Part shown: positions 1-7,591 of the stretch, in pieces | How positions within the stretch are numbered: position 1 is the first letter of the stretch | Layout of the letters: each line of letters opens with the position of its first letter | From: Bacteroidota bacterium | GTDB lineage: Bacteria; Bacteroidota; Bacteroidia; Bacteroidales; JACABE01 | Assembly: GCA_026391675.1 (NCBI GenBank) | Contig: JAPLDQ010000010.1 | Location: forward strand, 1-34,721 | Direction: 5' to 3' | Length of the DNA stretch: 34,721 bases | Notes under the pieces: model-generated | Seen by the model: the letters and a program-made list of their open reading frames with translations, nothing else | Told to the model about the DNA's origin: nothing | Database searches by the model: none | Position numbers and translations under genes: made by a program

Positions 1-1
1 A

Positions 2-124
2 GCTGCAACTGGTTGGAATTTGAAGAAATTGATGGTTAAACTTAAAAATGAACTAAAAAATTTGCTCGATTTTATTTTCTTCAAATCATTCAAATTAGAA
101 TTAAAAGTTCTACTTTTGAATTAA
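2..124 (+). CDS. C-terminal end of a probable transposase (cut by window edge)
   Basis: The second frame is open from the first base and ends in TAA at 122-124, giving a 40-residue tail that begins AATGWNLKKLMVKLKNELKN and is rich in Lys and Leu. The stretch AATxWNLKKLM resembles the last helix of DDE transposases of the IS5/IS1182 kind, which often end in a similar NLKK segment. That is recognition from memory on a short fragment, so it is weak. No terminal inverted repeat could be assigned with confidence in the next 200 bases. The alternative is random open frame, or the end of another Lys-rich protein. A mobile element would fit the repeat-rich DNA that follows. Confidence 0.4.
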   Translation, partial: AATGWNLKKLMVKLKNELKNLLDFIFFKSFKLELKVLLLN

Positions 125-345
125 TAAGGAGCGACTAAATAGCTTACAAATATAATATAAAAAACTATAGATTGTTAAAAAAACTTAAAATTTTTTAATA
201 AAATGTTAAAATGTTTTGTTAAATTTTGGAAAAGCGTGAAATAACGGGGGTTTTGACATATAAAATATCTTTTTTCATCAGAATTGGTCGTTTTAGGATG
301 AAATTGGGGGGAGTTATGAGTTATGAGTTATGAATTATGAATTAT

Positions 346-748
346 GAATTAGGAAATAAGGGATTTCTCGGGGATTTTTGCGGAGTTTAACGCTGATTTC
401 TGCCTTCTGCCTTCAATATCGTCTACAGACTACACGAATTAAGAATATCACATTTCTCAATGTAACTCTGTGTTAAACTCCGTGAAACTCTGTGTAACAA
501 AAGAAATTAAAAATGAATAATTAATAATTAGGCAATTAGCAATTAGCAATTAGGAATTAGGAAATAAGGGATTTCTCGGGGATTTTTGCGGAGTTTAACG
601 CTGATTTTCGCAGAATTCTGTCTTCAGCCTTCAATATCGTCTTCAGACTACACGAATTAAGAATATCACATTTCTCTGTGTAACTCTGTGTTAAACTCTG
701 TTAAACTCTGTGTAACAAAAGAAATTAAAAATGAATAATTAATAATTA
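346..748 (+). repeat. Tandem direct repeat of about 190 bp, two copies
   Basis: Copy A (346-530, 185 bp) and copy B (554-748, 195 bp) share nearly all their sequence in the same orientation. Both begin GAATTAGGAAATAAGGGATT, both carry CTACACGAATTAAGAATATC in the middle, and both end in a stretch with TGTGTAACAAAAGAAATT. They differ by small substitutions and indels near the centre. A third, partial copy of the CTCTGTG part is at 889-939. The two copies are separated by a GCAATTA heptamer array. Confidence 0.85.
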
Positions 749-851
749 AAAATTAAGCAGGCTTTGCGTGCTTTGCGAGAATAATAATCCACAGATGAAC
801 ACAGATGAAATTCACTGATAATCACAGATGAAAATATTTGTGTGTATTGTC
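707..851 (+). repeat. 145 bp perfect direct repeat, left copy
   Basis: This segment is identical over 145 bases to 2521-2665, at a constant offset of 1814. It contains GCAGGCTTTGCGTGCTTTGC and the phrase CCACAGATGAACACAGATGA. The two copies lie on either side of the DUF4143 ATPase gene at 1206-2435. Such exact identity implies a recent duplication, gene conversion or recombination between copies. Confidence 0.9.
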
Positions 852-1149
852 CACAGATAACACAAATAATCACAAATTAAAAATAATACATTTCTCTGTG
901 TAACTCTGTGTTAAACTCTGTTAAACTCTGTGTAACAAAGAATTAAAAATTAATAATGAATAATGAATAATTGAAGCGAAAGAATCAATTAGGAATTAGG
1001 AAATAGGAATTGGCTGTTGGCTGTTGGCTGTTGGGAATTAGCAATTAGCAGTTAACAGTTAACAGTTAACAGTTGTTGATGAATGATTTATATTGACCGT
1101 TTTTTACTCAATTATTTATATTTTATTATAGAAGATGAATAACTAATAA

Positions 1150-1184
1150 TTATCAAAACTTGCGTAAAATGCAAATTTTGATAA
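1150..1184. promoter_or_regulatory. Long inverted repeat upstream of the DUF4143 ATPase gene
   Basis: TTATCAAAACTTGC (1150-1163) pairs with GCAAATTTTGATAA (1171-1184) at 13 of 14 positions around a 7 nt loop. It ends 9 bases before the -7 box at 1194. The placement fits an operator covering the -33 region; a hairpin of some other role is equally possible. No run of T follows, so it is not a good terminator. Confidence 0.6.
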
Positions 1185-1193
1185 TTTATTTTG

Positions 1194-1201
1194 TATATTT
1201 G
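1194..1201 (+). promoter_or_regulatory. Bacteroidota -7 promoter box
   Basis: TATATTTG matches the TAnnTTTG consensus exactly and lies 4 bases before the ATG at 1206, so the transcript would start about at the start codon (leaderless or nearly so). No -33 TTTG is found at the ideal spacing; a TTTTG at 1176-1180 is too close. This is why the in-frame TTG at 1191 is not used as the start. Confidence 0.45.
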
Positions 1202-1205
1202 CAAC

Positions 1206-2435
1206 ATGGCTAATTACACAAACCGAAAGCAATATATAGACAAACTGCTGTCATACAAAGACAAAGACCTCATAAAGGTCGTAAGTGGTTTGCGCAGGTC
1301 AGGCAAAAGTACTTTGCTGGAACTTTACCGTGAGCATTTGCTAAAACAAGGTATTGGTAAACGACAAATACAGTTTTTGAATTTTGAATTACCAGAAAAT
1401 TACCTGAATAAAACGTGGAGCGATATTTACTTTGAGATAAAGAAAAAAATGCTAACCGATAAAACCAACTATGTTTTTTTGGATGAAGTGCAAAATATAC
1501 CGCTTTTTGAGAAATTGGTGGATGGGCTTTTTGCCTCAGATAATACAGATATTTACATTACGGGTTCAAATGCATTTTTGTTGAGTAGTGAATTAGCAAC
1601 TTTGTTGAGTGGTCGTTACATAGAAATTTCGATTTTACCATTTTCGTTTAAAGAATACTTAAGTGCACGCAACATTGATACCAGCAAAAACTATCTTAAT
1701 TACGAAGCGTTGTTTTTTGATTACGTAAATGAGACTTCATTGCCAAAAGGAGTGGAATTGAGAGAAAACGGCTTTGATAAAATCTACGAATATCTTGAAG
1801 CCATTTACACTACAATAATTGAGAAAGACATCACACAACGACACCAAATAAACGATAAACGTGCTTTTGCAAATATTGTAAAATTTGTTGCTTCTAATAT
1901 TGGAAGTGCACTTTCTCCAGGTAATATTTCCAAAATACTCAAACAAGACGGACAAAACATTCATCACGCTACAGTTGAAAAATACATTGATTATCTGGTA
2001 GAGAGTTTTGTCTTTTATAAAGTAAATCGCTTTGATTTGAAAGGCAAAAAACAATTGGCTACACAGGAAAAATATTATCTGGTTGACGTCGGTTTACTGA
2101 ATATACTAGCCGGCAAAGAGCGAATAAATGACAGAGGTCACATTTTAGAAAATATTGTATATCTGGAACTGCTTCGCAGAGGTAATAAAATATGGACTGG
2201 CACAGCCCGAAACACCGAAGTGGACTTTGTATGCAAAACACCAACAGCTGACATTGAATACTATCAGGTAGCGTGGCAATTAACAAACGAAAGTACTGTA
2301 ATACGTGAGTTTGGGGCATTAGAAAAAATCAGGGACAACTACCCGAAATATTTGCTTACAACAGATTCGTTTACGCAAAACCGAGGTGGAGTAAGGCACT
2401 TGAACGTATTTAATTGGCTGCTTGAAACAAGTTAG
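1206..2435 (+). CDS. AAA ATPase with DUF4143 domain
   Basis: This is a P-loop ATPase of the AAA_14/DUF4143 group, a family whose biological role is poorly known. The protein is about 409 residues from the ATG at 1206; an in-frame TTG 15 bases upstream lies inside the promoter box and is not favoured. Walker A is GLRRSGKST (28-36), Walker B is YVFLDEVQN (89-97), and a GSN sensor (120-122) is followed by SGR (135-137). The C-terminal half has the family's winged-helix part and then TEVDFV with YYQVAWQ, the place where relatives show a PD-(D/E)XK-like fold. The gene stands alone between two copies of a 145 bp repeat. It is paralogous to the convergent gene at 2800-4029 but clearly diverged from it. 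Family assignment is firm; function is unknown, with defence, toxin-like or mobile-element links only speculative. Confidence 0.9.
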   Translation: MANYTNRKQYIDKLLSYKDKDLIKVVSGLRRSGKSTLLELYREHLLKQGIGKRQIQFLNFELPENYLNKTWSDIYFEIKKKMLTDKTNYVFLDEVQNIPLFEKLVDGLFASDNTDIYITGSNAFLLSSELATLLSGRYIEISILPFSFKEYLSARNIDTSKNYLNYEALFFDYVNETSLPKGVELRENGFDKIYEYLEAIYTTIIEKDITQRHQINDKRAFANIVKFVASNIGSALSPGNISKILKQDGQNIHHATVEKYIDYLVESFVFYKVNRFDLKGKKQLATQEKYYLVDVGLLNILAGKERINDRGHILENIVYLELLRRGNKIWTGTARNTEVDFVCKTPTADIEYYQVAWQLTNESTVIREFGALEKIRDNYPKYLLTTDSFTQNRGGVRHLNVFNWLLETS

Positions 2436-2799
2436 CAGTTGGCAGTTGGCAGTTAGCAGTTAACAGTTAACAGTTAACAGTTAACAGTAACCAATAGCCG
2501 CATAGGAGTGTCAGCGGGAATCTGTGTAACAAAAGAAATTAAAAATGAATAATTAATAATTAAAAATTAAGCAGGCTTTGCGTGCTTTGCGAGAATAATA
2601 ATCCACAGATGAACACAGATGAAATTCACTGATAATCACAGATGAAAATATTTGTGTGTATTGTCAGCGGGAATCTGCTTGGCTATCTGCGAAACTCAGC
2701 GGGAACTCTTCTGAATTCATACATTTAAGTGTTGTTTTATACAAAATAACGTACGAATAAATGTAAATTATCACATAAAATCATACGAATAAATGTAAA
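2436..2799. repeat. Intergenic repeats between the convergent ATPase genes
   Basis: Starting at the stop codon there is a heptamer array (AGTTGGC x2, then AGTTAAC x4, to about 2492). Then comes the right copy of the 145 bp repeat (2521-2665). TCAGCGGGAATCTG occurs on both sides of that copy (from 2511 and from 2665). At the end a 19-mer, TACGAATAAATGTAAATTA, is repeated at 2752-2770 and 2784-2802; the second copy runs into the stop codon of the minus-strand gene. No gene or clear terminator is seen. Confidence 0.8.
2521..2665 (+). repeat. 145 bp perfect direct repeat, right copy
   Basis: Identical to 707-851 over its full length and in the same orientation. It is flanked by two copies of TCAGCGGGAATCTG, which the left copy lacks, suggesting that the right copy sits inside a different local repeat unit. 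Confidence 0.9.
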
Positions 2800-4029
2800 T
2801 TAAATTTCATTATATAAAAAATCACGTAAATGAATCTGGTTTATTCCTTTATAATTTTTAAAAAGGTTTACTTCATCCATAGTAATTACATATTTTGGAT
2901 AATTGTCTTCAATTTTCATAAGATTGCCAAATTCTCTGTTTATAGTTATTTCATCAGTTAATAAATAAGAAACCTGAGCATAAAGTTTTCTTCCATCTTT
3001 TTCAGCAACAAAATCAATTTCATTAGCTCCTAATTTACCTACAGTTACATTAAAATTATTCGAAATTAAATAAAGAAAAACAGCATTTTCCATCAATTTA
3101 TTAATGTCTTTTCTCAGATCAAAGCCAATAAAAGAATTTCTTAAACCTAAATCCTCAAAATAGTATTTTTCACCTACTTCAAAAATCTTTAATCCGTTAA
3201 TCTCAGAACGGGAAACTTTATGAATAAAATAAGCGTTAATTAAGGGTTTTAGATAGTTTAACACGGATTGAGTCGTCATGCTGATCTTTTGTGATTTCAG
3301 ATACTTACTTATATTTGTTGCAGAAAATATATTACCAACATTATCAGCAAGATATTCGACTAAGTTTTCCAGAAAACTAACATTACGAATATTTCCACGG
3401 GCAACAACATCTTTTAATAAGATAGTTGAATATACATTTCTTAAATATTCATAAACAGCGTTTTCATCTAAACCAATTACCTTTAAATATGGCATTCCGC
3501 CCAGATTAAGATATTTATATAAGTTTTCATTATTATTATCCAAATCAAAAAATCCTAAAAACTCTTTATATGCCAAACTATGGATAGGAAATTCAATATA
3601 CCTGCCTGCAAGATAAGAAGAAAGTTCACCTGAAAGCATTTTTGCATTACTACCTGTACAAAAAATATCACAGGAATTTTCAAGTAGCAAACTTCTTAAT
3701 GCCAGTTCAAAATGTTCAATTTCTTGTATCTCATCAATAAATAAATAGTTTTCTTTATTTTTAACTAAAACAGATTGAACATATTCATACAAATCAACAT
3801 CATTTTTAATAAAAGAATGAGGTTTAAACTCTTTATTGATATAAATAATATTTGACTGTGAATTTTCTTTTTCTATTTGATCCATTAATTGAAAAAGAAT
3901 ATAACTCTTACCCACACGACGTTGTCCTGTAAGTACTTTAATAATTTCTTTCCCAATAAAAGGCTGAATTCGTTTAGTATAAACCGGGCGATTTATATAT
4001 GATTTGGCTTTTCTTATATCGTCTATCAT
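2800..4029 (-). CDS. AAA ATPase with DUF4143 domain (second copy)
   Basis: A 409-residue P-loop ATPase of the same AAA_14/DUF4143 group as the gene at 1206. Walker A is GQRRVGKS (35-42), Walker B is YLFIDEIQE (95-103), followed by the sensor region CTGSNAKML and AGRYIEF. Near the C-terminus is NEIDFVAEKDGRKLYAQVSY, matching the nuclease-like part of the family. The start ATG (complement of 4027-4029) lies 15 bases below a good -7 box on the minus strand. It converges on the other ATPase gene and shares the domain order but not close sequence identity, so the pair is probably two separate acquisitions or an old duplication. Function is unknown. The stop codon overlaps one copy of a 19 bp direct repeat. 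Confidence 0.9.
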   Translation of the reverse strand: MIDDIRKAKSYINRPVYTKRIQPFIGKEIIKVLTGQRRVGKSYILFQLMDQIEKENSQSNIIYINKEFKPHSFIKNDVDLYEYVQSVLVKNKENYLFIDEIQEIEHFELALRSLLLENSCDIFCTGSNAKMLSGELSSYLAGRYIEFPIHSLAYKEFLGFFDLDNNNENLYKYLNLGGMPYLKVIGLDENAVYEYLRNVYSTILLKDVVARGNIRNVSFLENLVEYLADNVGNIFSATNISKYLKSQKISMTTQSVLNYLKPLINAYFIHKVSRSEINGLKIFEVGEKYYFEDLGLRNSFIGFDLRKDINKLMENAVFLYLISNNFNVTVGKLGANEIDFVAEKDGRKLYAQVSYLLTDEITINREFGNLMKIEDNYPKYVITMDEVNLFKNYKGINQIHLRDFLYNEI

Positions 4030-4044
4030 AATAAATATTTTTTA

Positions 4045-4052
4045 CAAATATA
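4045..4052 (-). promoter_or_regulatory. -7 promoter box for the minus-strand ATPase
   Basis: Read on the minus strand this is TATATTTG, an exact TAnnTTTG. A TTTG (complement of 4075-4078) lies 22 bases upstream, slightly longer than the usual 17-21 spacing. The perfect 14 bp palindrome TCTATTATAATAGA (4101-4114) lies further upstream and could be an activator or repressor site. Confidence 0.5.
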
Positions 4053-4100
4053 CAATTTTATAAATCTAAATAGACAAAAAATACAAATAATAGGTATTAA

Positions 4101-4259
4101 TCTATTATAATAGACAAAATTTTATTTTTTAAAAACTTTTTTTGATAGCATTTGGCCGTTAGCTGTTGGCCGTTAGCCTTTAGCGGGGTGAATGAAGCGA
4201 AAGGGCGAATGAAGCGAATGGGGCGATGGAGCGAAGGGCGATGGAGCGATGAATTTTTG
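4101..4259. repeat. Palindrome and short tandem phrases upstream of both flanking genes
   Basis: The 456 bases between the ATPase and the small membrane gene hold no gene. They contain the palindrome TCTATTATAATAGA (4101-4114), a GTTGGCCGTTAGC phrase (4150-4175), and a purine-rich array of GAAGCGAA, GGGCGAT and GGAGCGA units (4190-4240). A GTACTCTAA/GTACTTTAA array (about 4391-4431) then leads into the next promoter. Confidence 0.7.
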
Positions 4260-4436
4260 AAAATTGAATTTTTGAATGAGACAAAATGCAGAAAATTCTA
4301 CATTCTACACATATAATTTAATGTATAAAGTGAAGAGATAATTTTTCCTGAACTTCGATAATATGAATGAACTTAAATACGAAAGCACTGGTAACTCTAA
4401 GTACTCCAAGTACTTTAAGTACTCTAAGTACTTTTT

Positions 4437-4466
4437 TTTGTTTTACGTATAAAAATAGTAATTTTG
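4437..4466 (+). promoter_or_regulatory. Full Bacteroidota promoter
   Basis: TTTG (4437-4440), an 18-base spacer and TAATTTTG (4459-4466) match the -33/-7 consensus well. Transcription would start near 4473, giving a leader of about 13 bases before the ATG at 4486. This is one of the two best promoters in the window and could also drive mutL and its neighbours. Confidence 0.65.
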
Positions 4467-4485
4467 TACAAAATAAACAGCTGAG

Positions 4486-4761
4486 ATGAGTGTTTCGTTT
4501 TTTAAGTTGCCCAAAGCTAAAGCATTTGAATACAAACCCTTATTTTTTGATCCGGAAAAAGACAGCATAAAATCAGCATCCACACAGCCAGCTGCTGATT
4601 CAACTGCTGAATTTAAAGCCCGCCTGAAAAAGGAGATGGATAGCAAATGGCAAATTGCTAAAAAAAGGACGAAAAAGAAAAAAAGCATCAGCAATATAAC
4701 AACCCTGCTGCTTTATCTTATAGTTGTAATTTTAATGCTGTACTTTTTTGTTAGGCATTAG
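4486..4761 (+). CDS. Small C-terminally anchored membrane protein upstream of mutL
   Basis: A 91-residue protein with a polar N-terminal part (FEYKPLFFDPEKD, about 15-27), a charged middle rich in Lys (QIAKKRTKKKK, 56-66) and one C-terminal membrane segment (about 70-88), so most of it probably lies in the cytoplasm. I recognise similar short proteins with a YKPxFFDP-like segment just before mutL in Bacteroidota, but know of no function. It has its own strong promoter and is separated from mutL by 217 bases of tandem repeats, so cotranscription is possible but not certain. A frame on the other strand (4443-4694) is judged a shadow. Confidence 0.75.
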   Translation: MSVSFFKLPKAKAFEYKPLFFDPEKDSIKSASTQPAADSTAEFKARLKKEMDSKWQIAKKRTKKKKSISNITTLLLYLIVVILMLYFFVRH

Positions 4762-4978
4762 GTGTTAGTTATTTGGTTAATAGGTTATTAAGTTATTAAG
4801 TTAATAATACGAACTCCTAAATTTGAATAAATCATAATTTATAACTCATAACTCATAACTCATAACTCATAACTCATAACTTCAACTTTACAAACTTTAT
4901 AAACTAATTAACAAATTAACACATTACCGCATCAACACATCAACACATCAACACATTAACACAATAACACATTAACCC
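4762..4978 (+). repeat. Tandem phrase array leading directly into mutL
   Basis: The array runs from GTTATTAAGTTATTAAG units through CATAACT heptamers (about 4840-4880) to AACACATC/AACACATT units of 8-9 bases (4915-4978), ending immediately before the mutL ATG. It would form the entire leader of mutL if transcription comes from 4466. No separate promoter box was found. Confidence 0.7.
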
Positions 4979-6829
4979 ATGCCCGATATCATACATTTAC
5001 TTCCGGATTCAGTGGCCAACCAGATAGCGGCAGGTGAGGTCATACAGCGGCCTGCTTCTGTGGTAAAGGAACTCATGGAAAATGCCCTGGATGCCGGAGC
5101 CACCTATATACAACTGATAGTTAAGGATGCCGGTAAAACCCTGATACAGCTGATTGACAACGGCAGTGGTATGTCGGATACCGATGCCCGCCTGAGTTTT
5201 GAACGCCATGCTACTTCCAAGATTTCGCAGGCCAACGACCTGTTCAGTATACGCACCATGGGATTCAGGGGTGAAGCGCTTGCTTCGATTGCTGCCATTG
5301 CACATGTGGAGTTAAAGTCGAAGTTAAGTGATGCCACACTGGGTACCCAGCTCATCATCGAAGGCAGTGAGGTCAAAAGCCAGCAGGCCTGCCAGACTGC
5401 TGTCGGAACTTCCATATCCGTCAAGAATCTGTTTTTTAACGTTCCGGCCCGCCGCAATTTCTTAAAATCGGATATGCTGGAAGCCAACCATATTTTAGAG
5501 GAATTTTACAGATTGGTCCTTATCCATCCTGAGATTGCTTTCAGCTATCACCACAACGGCAAACTGATACATCAGCTGGATAAATCGAATCTGAAACAGC
5601 GCATCGTAAATGTTTTCGGCAAATCCTATGCCGAAAGACTGATACCCGTTGAACAGGAAAATACGGTGGCCAGGTTCAGCGGATTCATCGGTAAACCCGA
5701 GTTTGCCAGAAAAACCAGGGGAGAGCAGTATTTTTTTGTAAACCACAGGTTTTTTAAACACAATTATTTTCATCATGCCGTCGACAATGCTTTTCAGGAC
5801 ATTTTACCCGAAAAAGCCTATCCGACCTATTTTATCAATTTCGATATAGATCCCAAAGAAATCGACATCAACATTCATCCTACCAAAACCGAAATCAAAT
5901 TCCAGGATGAGAAAATGATGTATGCCATGCTCCGTTCTGTTGTAAAACAAAGCATAGGTAAGTTCAGCATATCGCCCAGCATTGATTTTGAAGTGGAACA
6001 GAGCTTAAATCTGGTTCCGCCACCCAAAGGCTACGAAGTTAAGCTTCCGTCCATAAAGATCAATCCGGATTTTAATCCCTTCGACGATAAAAACAAAAGA
6101 ACGTATACGCCACCAGAGAAGACAGAAAGGGAAATCCGCAACCAGCAGAACTGGGAACGTTTATTTGATGATAAAAAGGCCGATACTGCGATGTATACGC
6201 CCAAAGCAGAGCCGGAACAGGCTAAATTACACAACGAAATGGAAACATCAGCTGAGCCCGTCGTAAATTATGCTTTTTTTCAGCTGCAGCACCGTTACAT
6301 CATTACTTCCATCAAGTCGGGCCTCGTCATCATCGATCAGCAGGCGGCTCATGAACGCATATTGTACGAAGACTTTGTTGAATGTATAGAACAGCACAAC
6401 GGCGTTTCGCAACAGCAACTTTTTCCTCAAACCATTGTTTTTACACCATCGGATGGAGAACTGATAAAGGAAATGAAAACTGAACTGCTGAGTCTGGGTT
6501 TTGATATCAACGATTCCGGCTCCAATACCTTTATCGTGAATGGCATTCCTGCCAATATGGCAGATGAAGACATTAAAGGTATTATTGAAGGCATGCTCGA
6601 AAATTTCAGGATGAATTTACTGAGCCTGAAAGTGGATAAAAAAATAAACCTGGCCTTGTCCATGGCCCGGAATATGGCCATCAAGCCCGGTAAACCGCTG
6701 ATGCAGGAAGAAATGCAGCATCTTATCGACAGGCTCTTTGCCTGTAAGATGCCTTATCAGTCACCCTCTGGTAAAAAAGTGCTGGTATCAGTTACATTGG
6801 AAGATATTTCAGCGAAATTCAAAAACTAA
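4979..6829 (+). CDS. mutL: DNA mismatch repair protein MutL
   Basis: MutL couples mismatch recognition by MutS to strand excision. The 616-residue length is normal. The N-terminal GHKL ATPase is complete: ELMENALDAGA (31-41, with catalytic Glu31 and Asn35), DNGSGM (60-65), RHATSKI (76-82), TMGFRGEAL (93-101) and LFFNVPARR (151-159). A variable linker (about 330-425) leads to the C-terminal dimerisation domain. There the endonuclease motif DQHAx2Ex4E appears as DQQAAHERILYE from Asp453, with Gln in place of His. The later metal-site region reads ACKMPYQSPSGKK, where endonuclease-active MutL has a PHGRP-type sequence. Nicking activity is therefore uncertain. It is followed 6 bases later by a rhomboid gene, a neighbourhood I associate with Bacteroidota. 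Codon use is more GC-rich than in the arsenic island. Confidence 0.97.
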   Translation: MPDIIHLLPDSVANQIAAGEVIQRPASVVKELMENALDAGATYIQLIVKDAGKTLIQLIDNGSGMSDTDARLSFERHATSKISQANDLFSIRTMGFRGEALASIAAIAHVELKSKLSDATLGTQLIIEGSEVKSQQACQTAVGTSISVKNLFFNVPARRNFLKSDMLEANHILEEFYRLVLIHPEIAFSYHHNGKLIHQLDKSNLKQRIVNVFGKSYAERLIPVEQENTVARFSGFIGKPEFARKTRGEQYFFVNHRFFKHNYFHHAVDNAFQDILPEKAYPTYFINFDIDPKEIDINIHPTKTEIKFQDEKMMYAMLRSVVKQSIGKFSISPSIDFEVEQSLNLVPPPKGYEVKLPSIKINPDFNPFDDKNKRTYTPPEKTEREIRNQQNWERLFDDKKADTAMYTPKAEPEQAKLHNEMETSAEPVVNYAFFQLQHRYIITSIKSGLVIIDQQAAHERILYEDFVECIEQHNGVSQQQLFPQTIVFTPSDGELIKEMKTELLSLGFDINDSGSNTFIVNGIPANMADEDIKGIIEGMLENFRMNLLSLKVDKKINLALSMARNMAIKPGKPLMQEEMQHLIDRLFACKMPYQSPSGKKVLVSVTLEDISAKFKN

Positions 6830-6835
6830 GAAAAA

Positions 6836-7591
6836 ATGACAGAAGAACAATTCCGCCCCAGAGGCTTTAACTTTTTACCCCCGGTAGTCAAGAATTTATT
6901 GATTATCAATGGCCTGTTTTTTTTGGGCACTATCACTTTCGATAGTGTTTATCATATTGAACTGGCAGATTATTTAGGCCTGCATTTTTTCCAGTCACCG
7001 CTTTTCAAACCCTGGCAATATATAACCTATTTATTCATGCATGGCAGCATGGAACATATTTTCTTTAATATGCTGGCTTTATGGATGTTCGGTTATGTGC
7101 TGGAAAACCACTGGGGTGGCAAGAAATTCCTTTTCTATTATCTAATTTGTGGCGTTGGTGCTGCTTTAATACAGACTACCGTTGTATTTATCAGCGTCAA
7201 TTATTATAAGTCGATGCTGGCACCAGATCAGATACAGGAGGTATATGAACAGGGCTTATCGGTTTTAAGCCAGGGCAAGAATTTTATTGGTCCGGCAGGT
7301 GGATTAAATGCTGAATTAAATTCAGTAACAGTAGGTGCTTCAGGAGCGGTATTCGGTATTCTGCTGGCCTTTGGTATGCTCTTCCCCAATCAGCTGGTTT
7401 ACATTTACTTTTTAATACCGCTTAAAGCCAAATGGTTTGTTATTTTTTACGGTGCCCTCGAATTAATTTTCGGCGTTACCAATACCCAGAGCAATGTGGC
7501 GCATTTTGCCCATCTCGGTGGCATGCTTTTTGGTTTCATACTGATACAATACTGGAAAAAAAATAATACACATCATAACTATTATAATTAA
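6836..7591 (+). CDS. Rhomboid family intramembrane serine protease
   Basis: A 251-residue multi-pass inner-membrane protease that would cleave transmembrane segments of substrates. The catalytic dyad is visible as Ser169 in GASGAVFG and His226 in HFAHLGGM. The oxyanion-related residues HGSMEHIFFN (69-78) are also present. About six membrane segments are apparent, with a longer loop at about 120-165 before the serine helix. The gene follows mutL by 6 bases, and its stop codon shares one base with the start of the next rhomboid gene (TAATG), a sign of coupled translation. Substrate unknown. Confidence 0.93.
   Translation: MTEEQFRPRGFNFLPPVVKNLLIINGLFFLGTITFDSVYHIELADYLGLHFFQSPLFKPWQYITYLFMHGSMEHIFFNMLALWMFGYVLENHWGGKKFLFYYLICGVGAALIQTTVVFISVNYYKSMLAPDQIQEVYEQGLSVLSQGKNFIGPAGGLNAELNSVTVGASGAVFGILLAFGMLFPNQLVYIYFLIPLKAKWFVIFYGALELIFGVTNTQSNVAHFAHLGGMLFGFILIQYWKKNNTHHNYYN

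Larger units (their letters stand above)
125..1149. repeat. Gene-free repeat-rich intergenic stretch
   Basis: No credible gene is seen in this kilobase. After AT-rich DNA (125-310) it consists of heptamer arrays at 311-358 (GAGTTAT x3, GAATTAT x2, GAATTAG), 532-566 (GCAATTA x3) and 986-1076 (AATTAGG, then CTGTTGG x3, then AGTTAAC x3). It also holds a tandem duplication of about 190 bp (346-530 and 554-748), a further partial copy at 889-939 built on CTCTGTGTAACTCTGTG, and the left copy of a 145 bp repeat (707-851). Confidence 0.8.

Noticed and set aside
1191-1205. In-frame TTG start giving MYICN before the ATG of the first ATPase
   Set aside because: The added codons are the -7 promoter box TATATTTG; the ATG at 1206 is the sensible start.
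4185-4245. Small coding frame in the GAAGCGAA/GGGCGAT region
   Set aside because: The periodicity is 7-9 bases rather than 3, there is no start context, and it belongs to the tandem phrase class.
5104-5487. 127-codon minus-strand frame inside mutL
   Set aside because: It lies opposite the conserved ATPase domain of mutL and shows no domain or promoter; a shadow frame.
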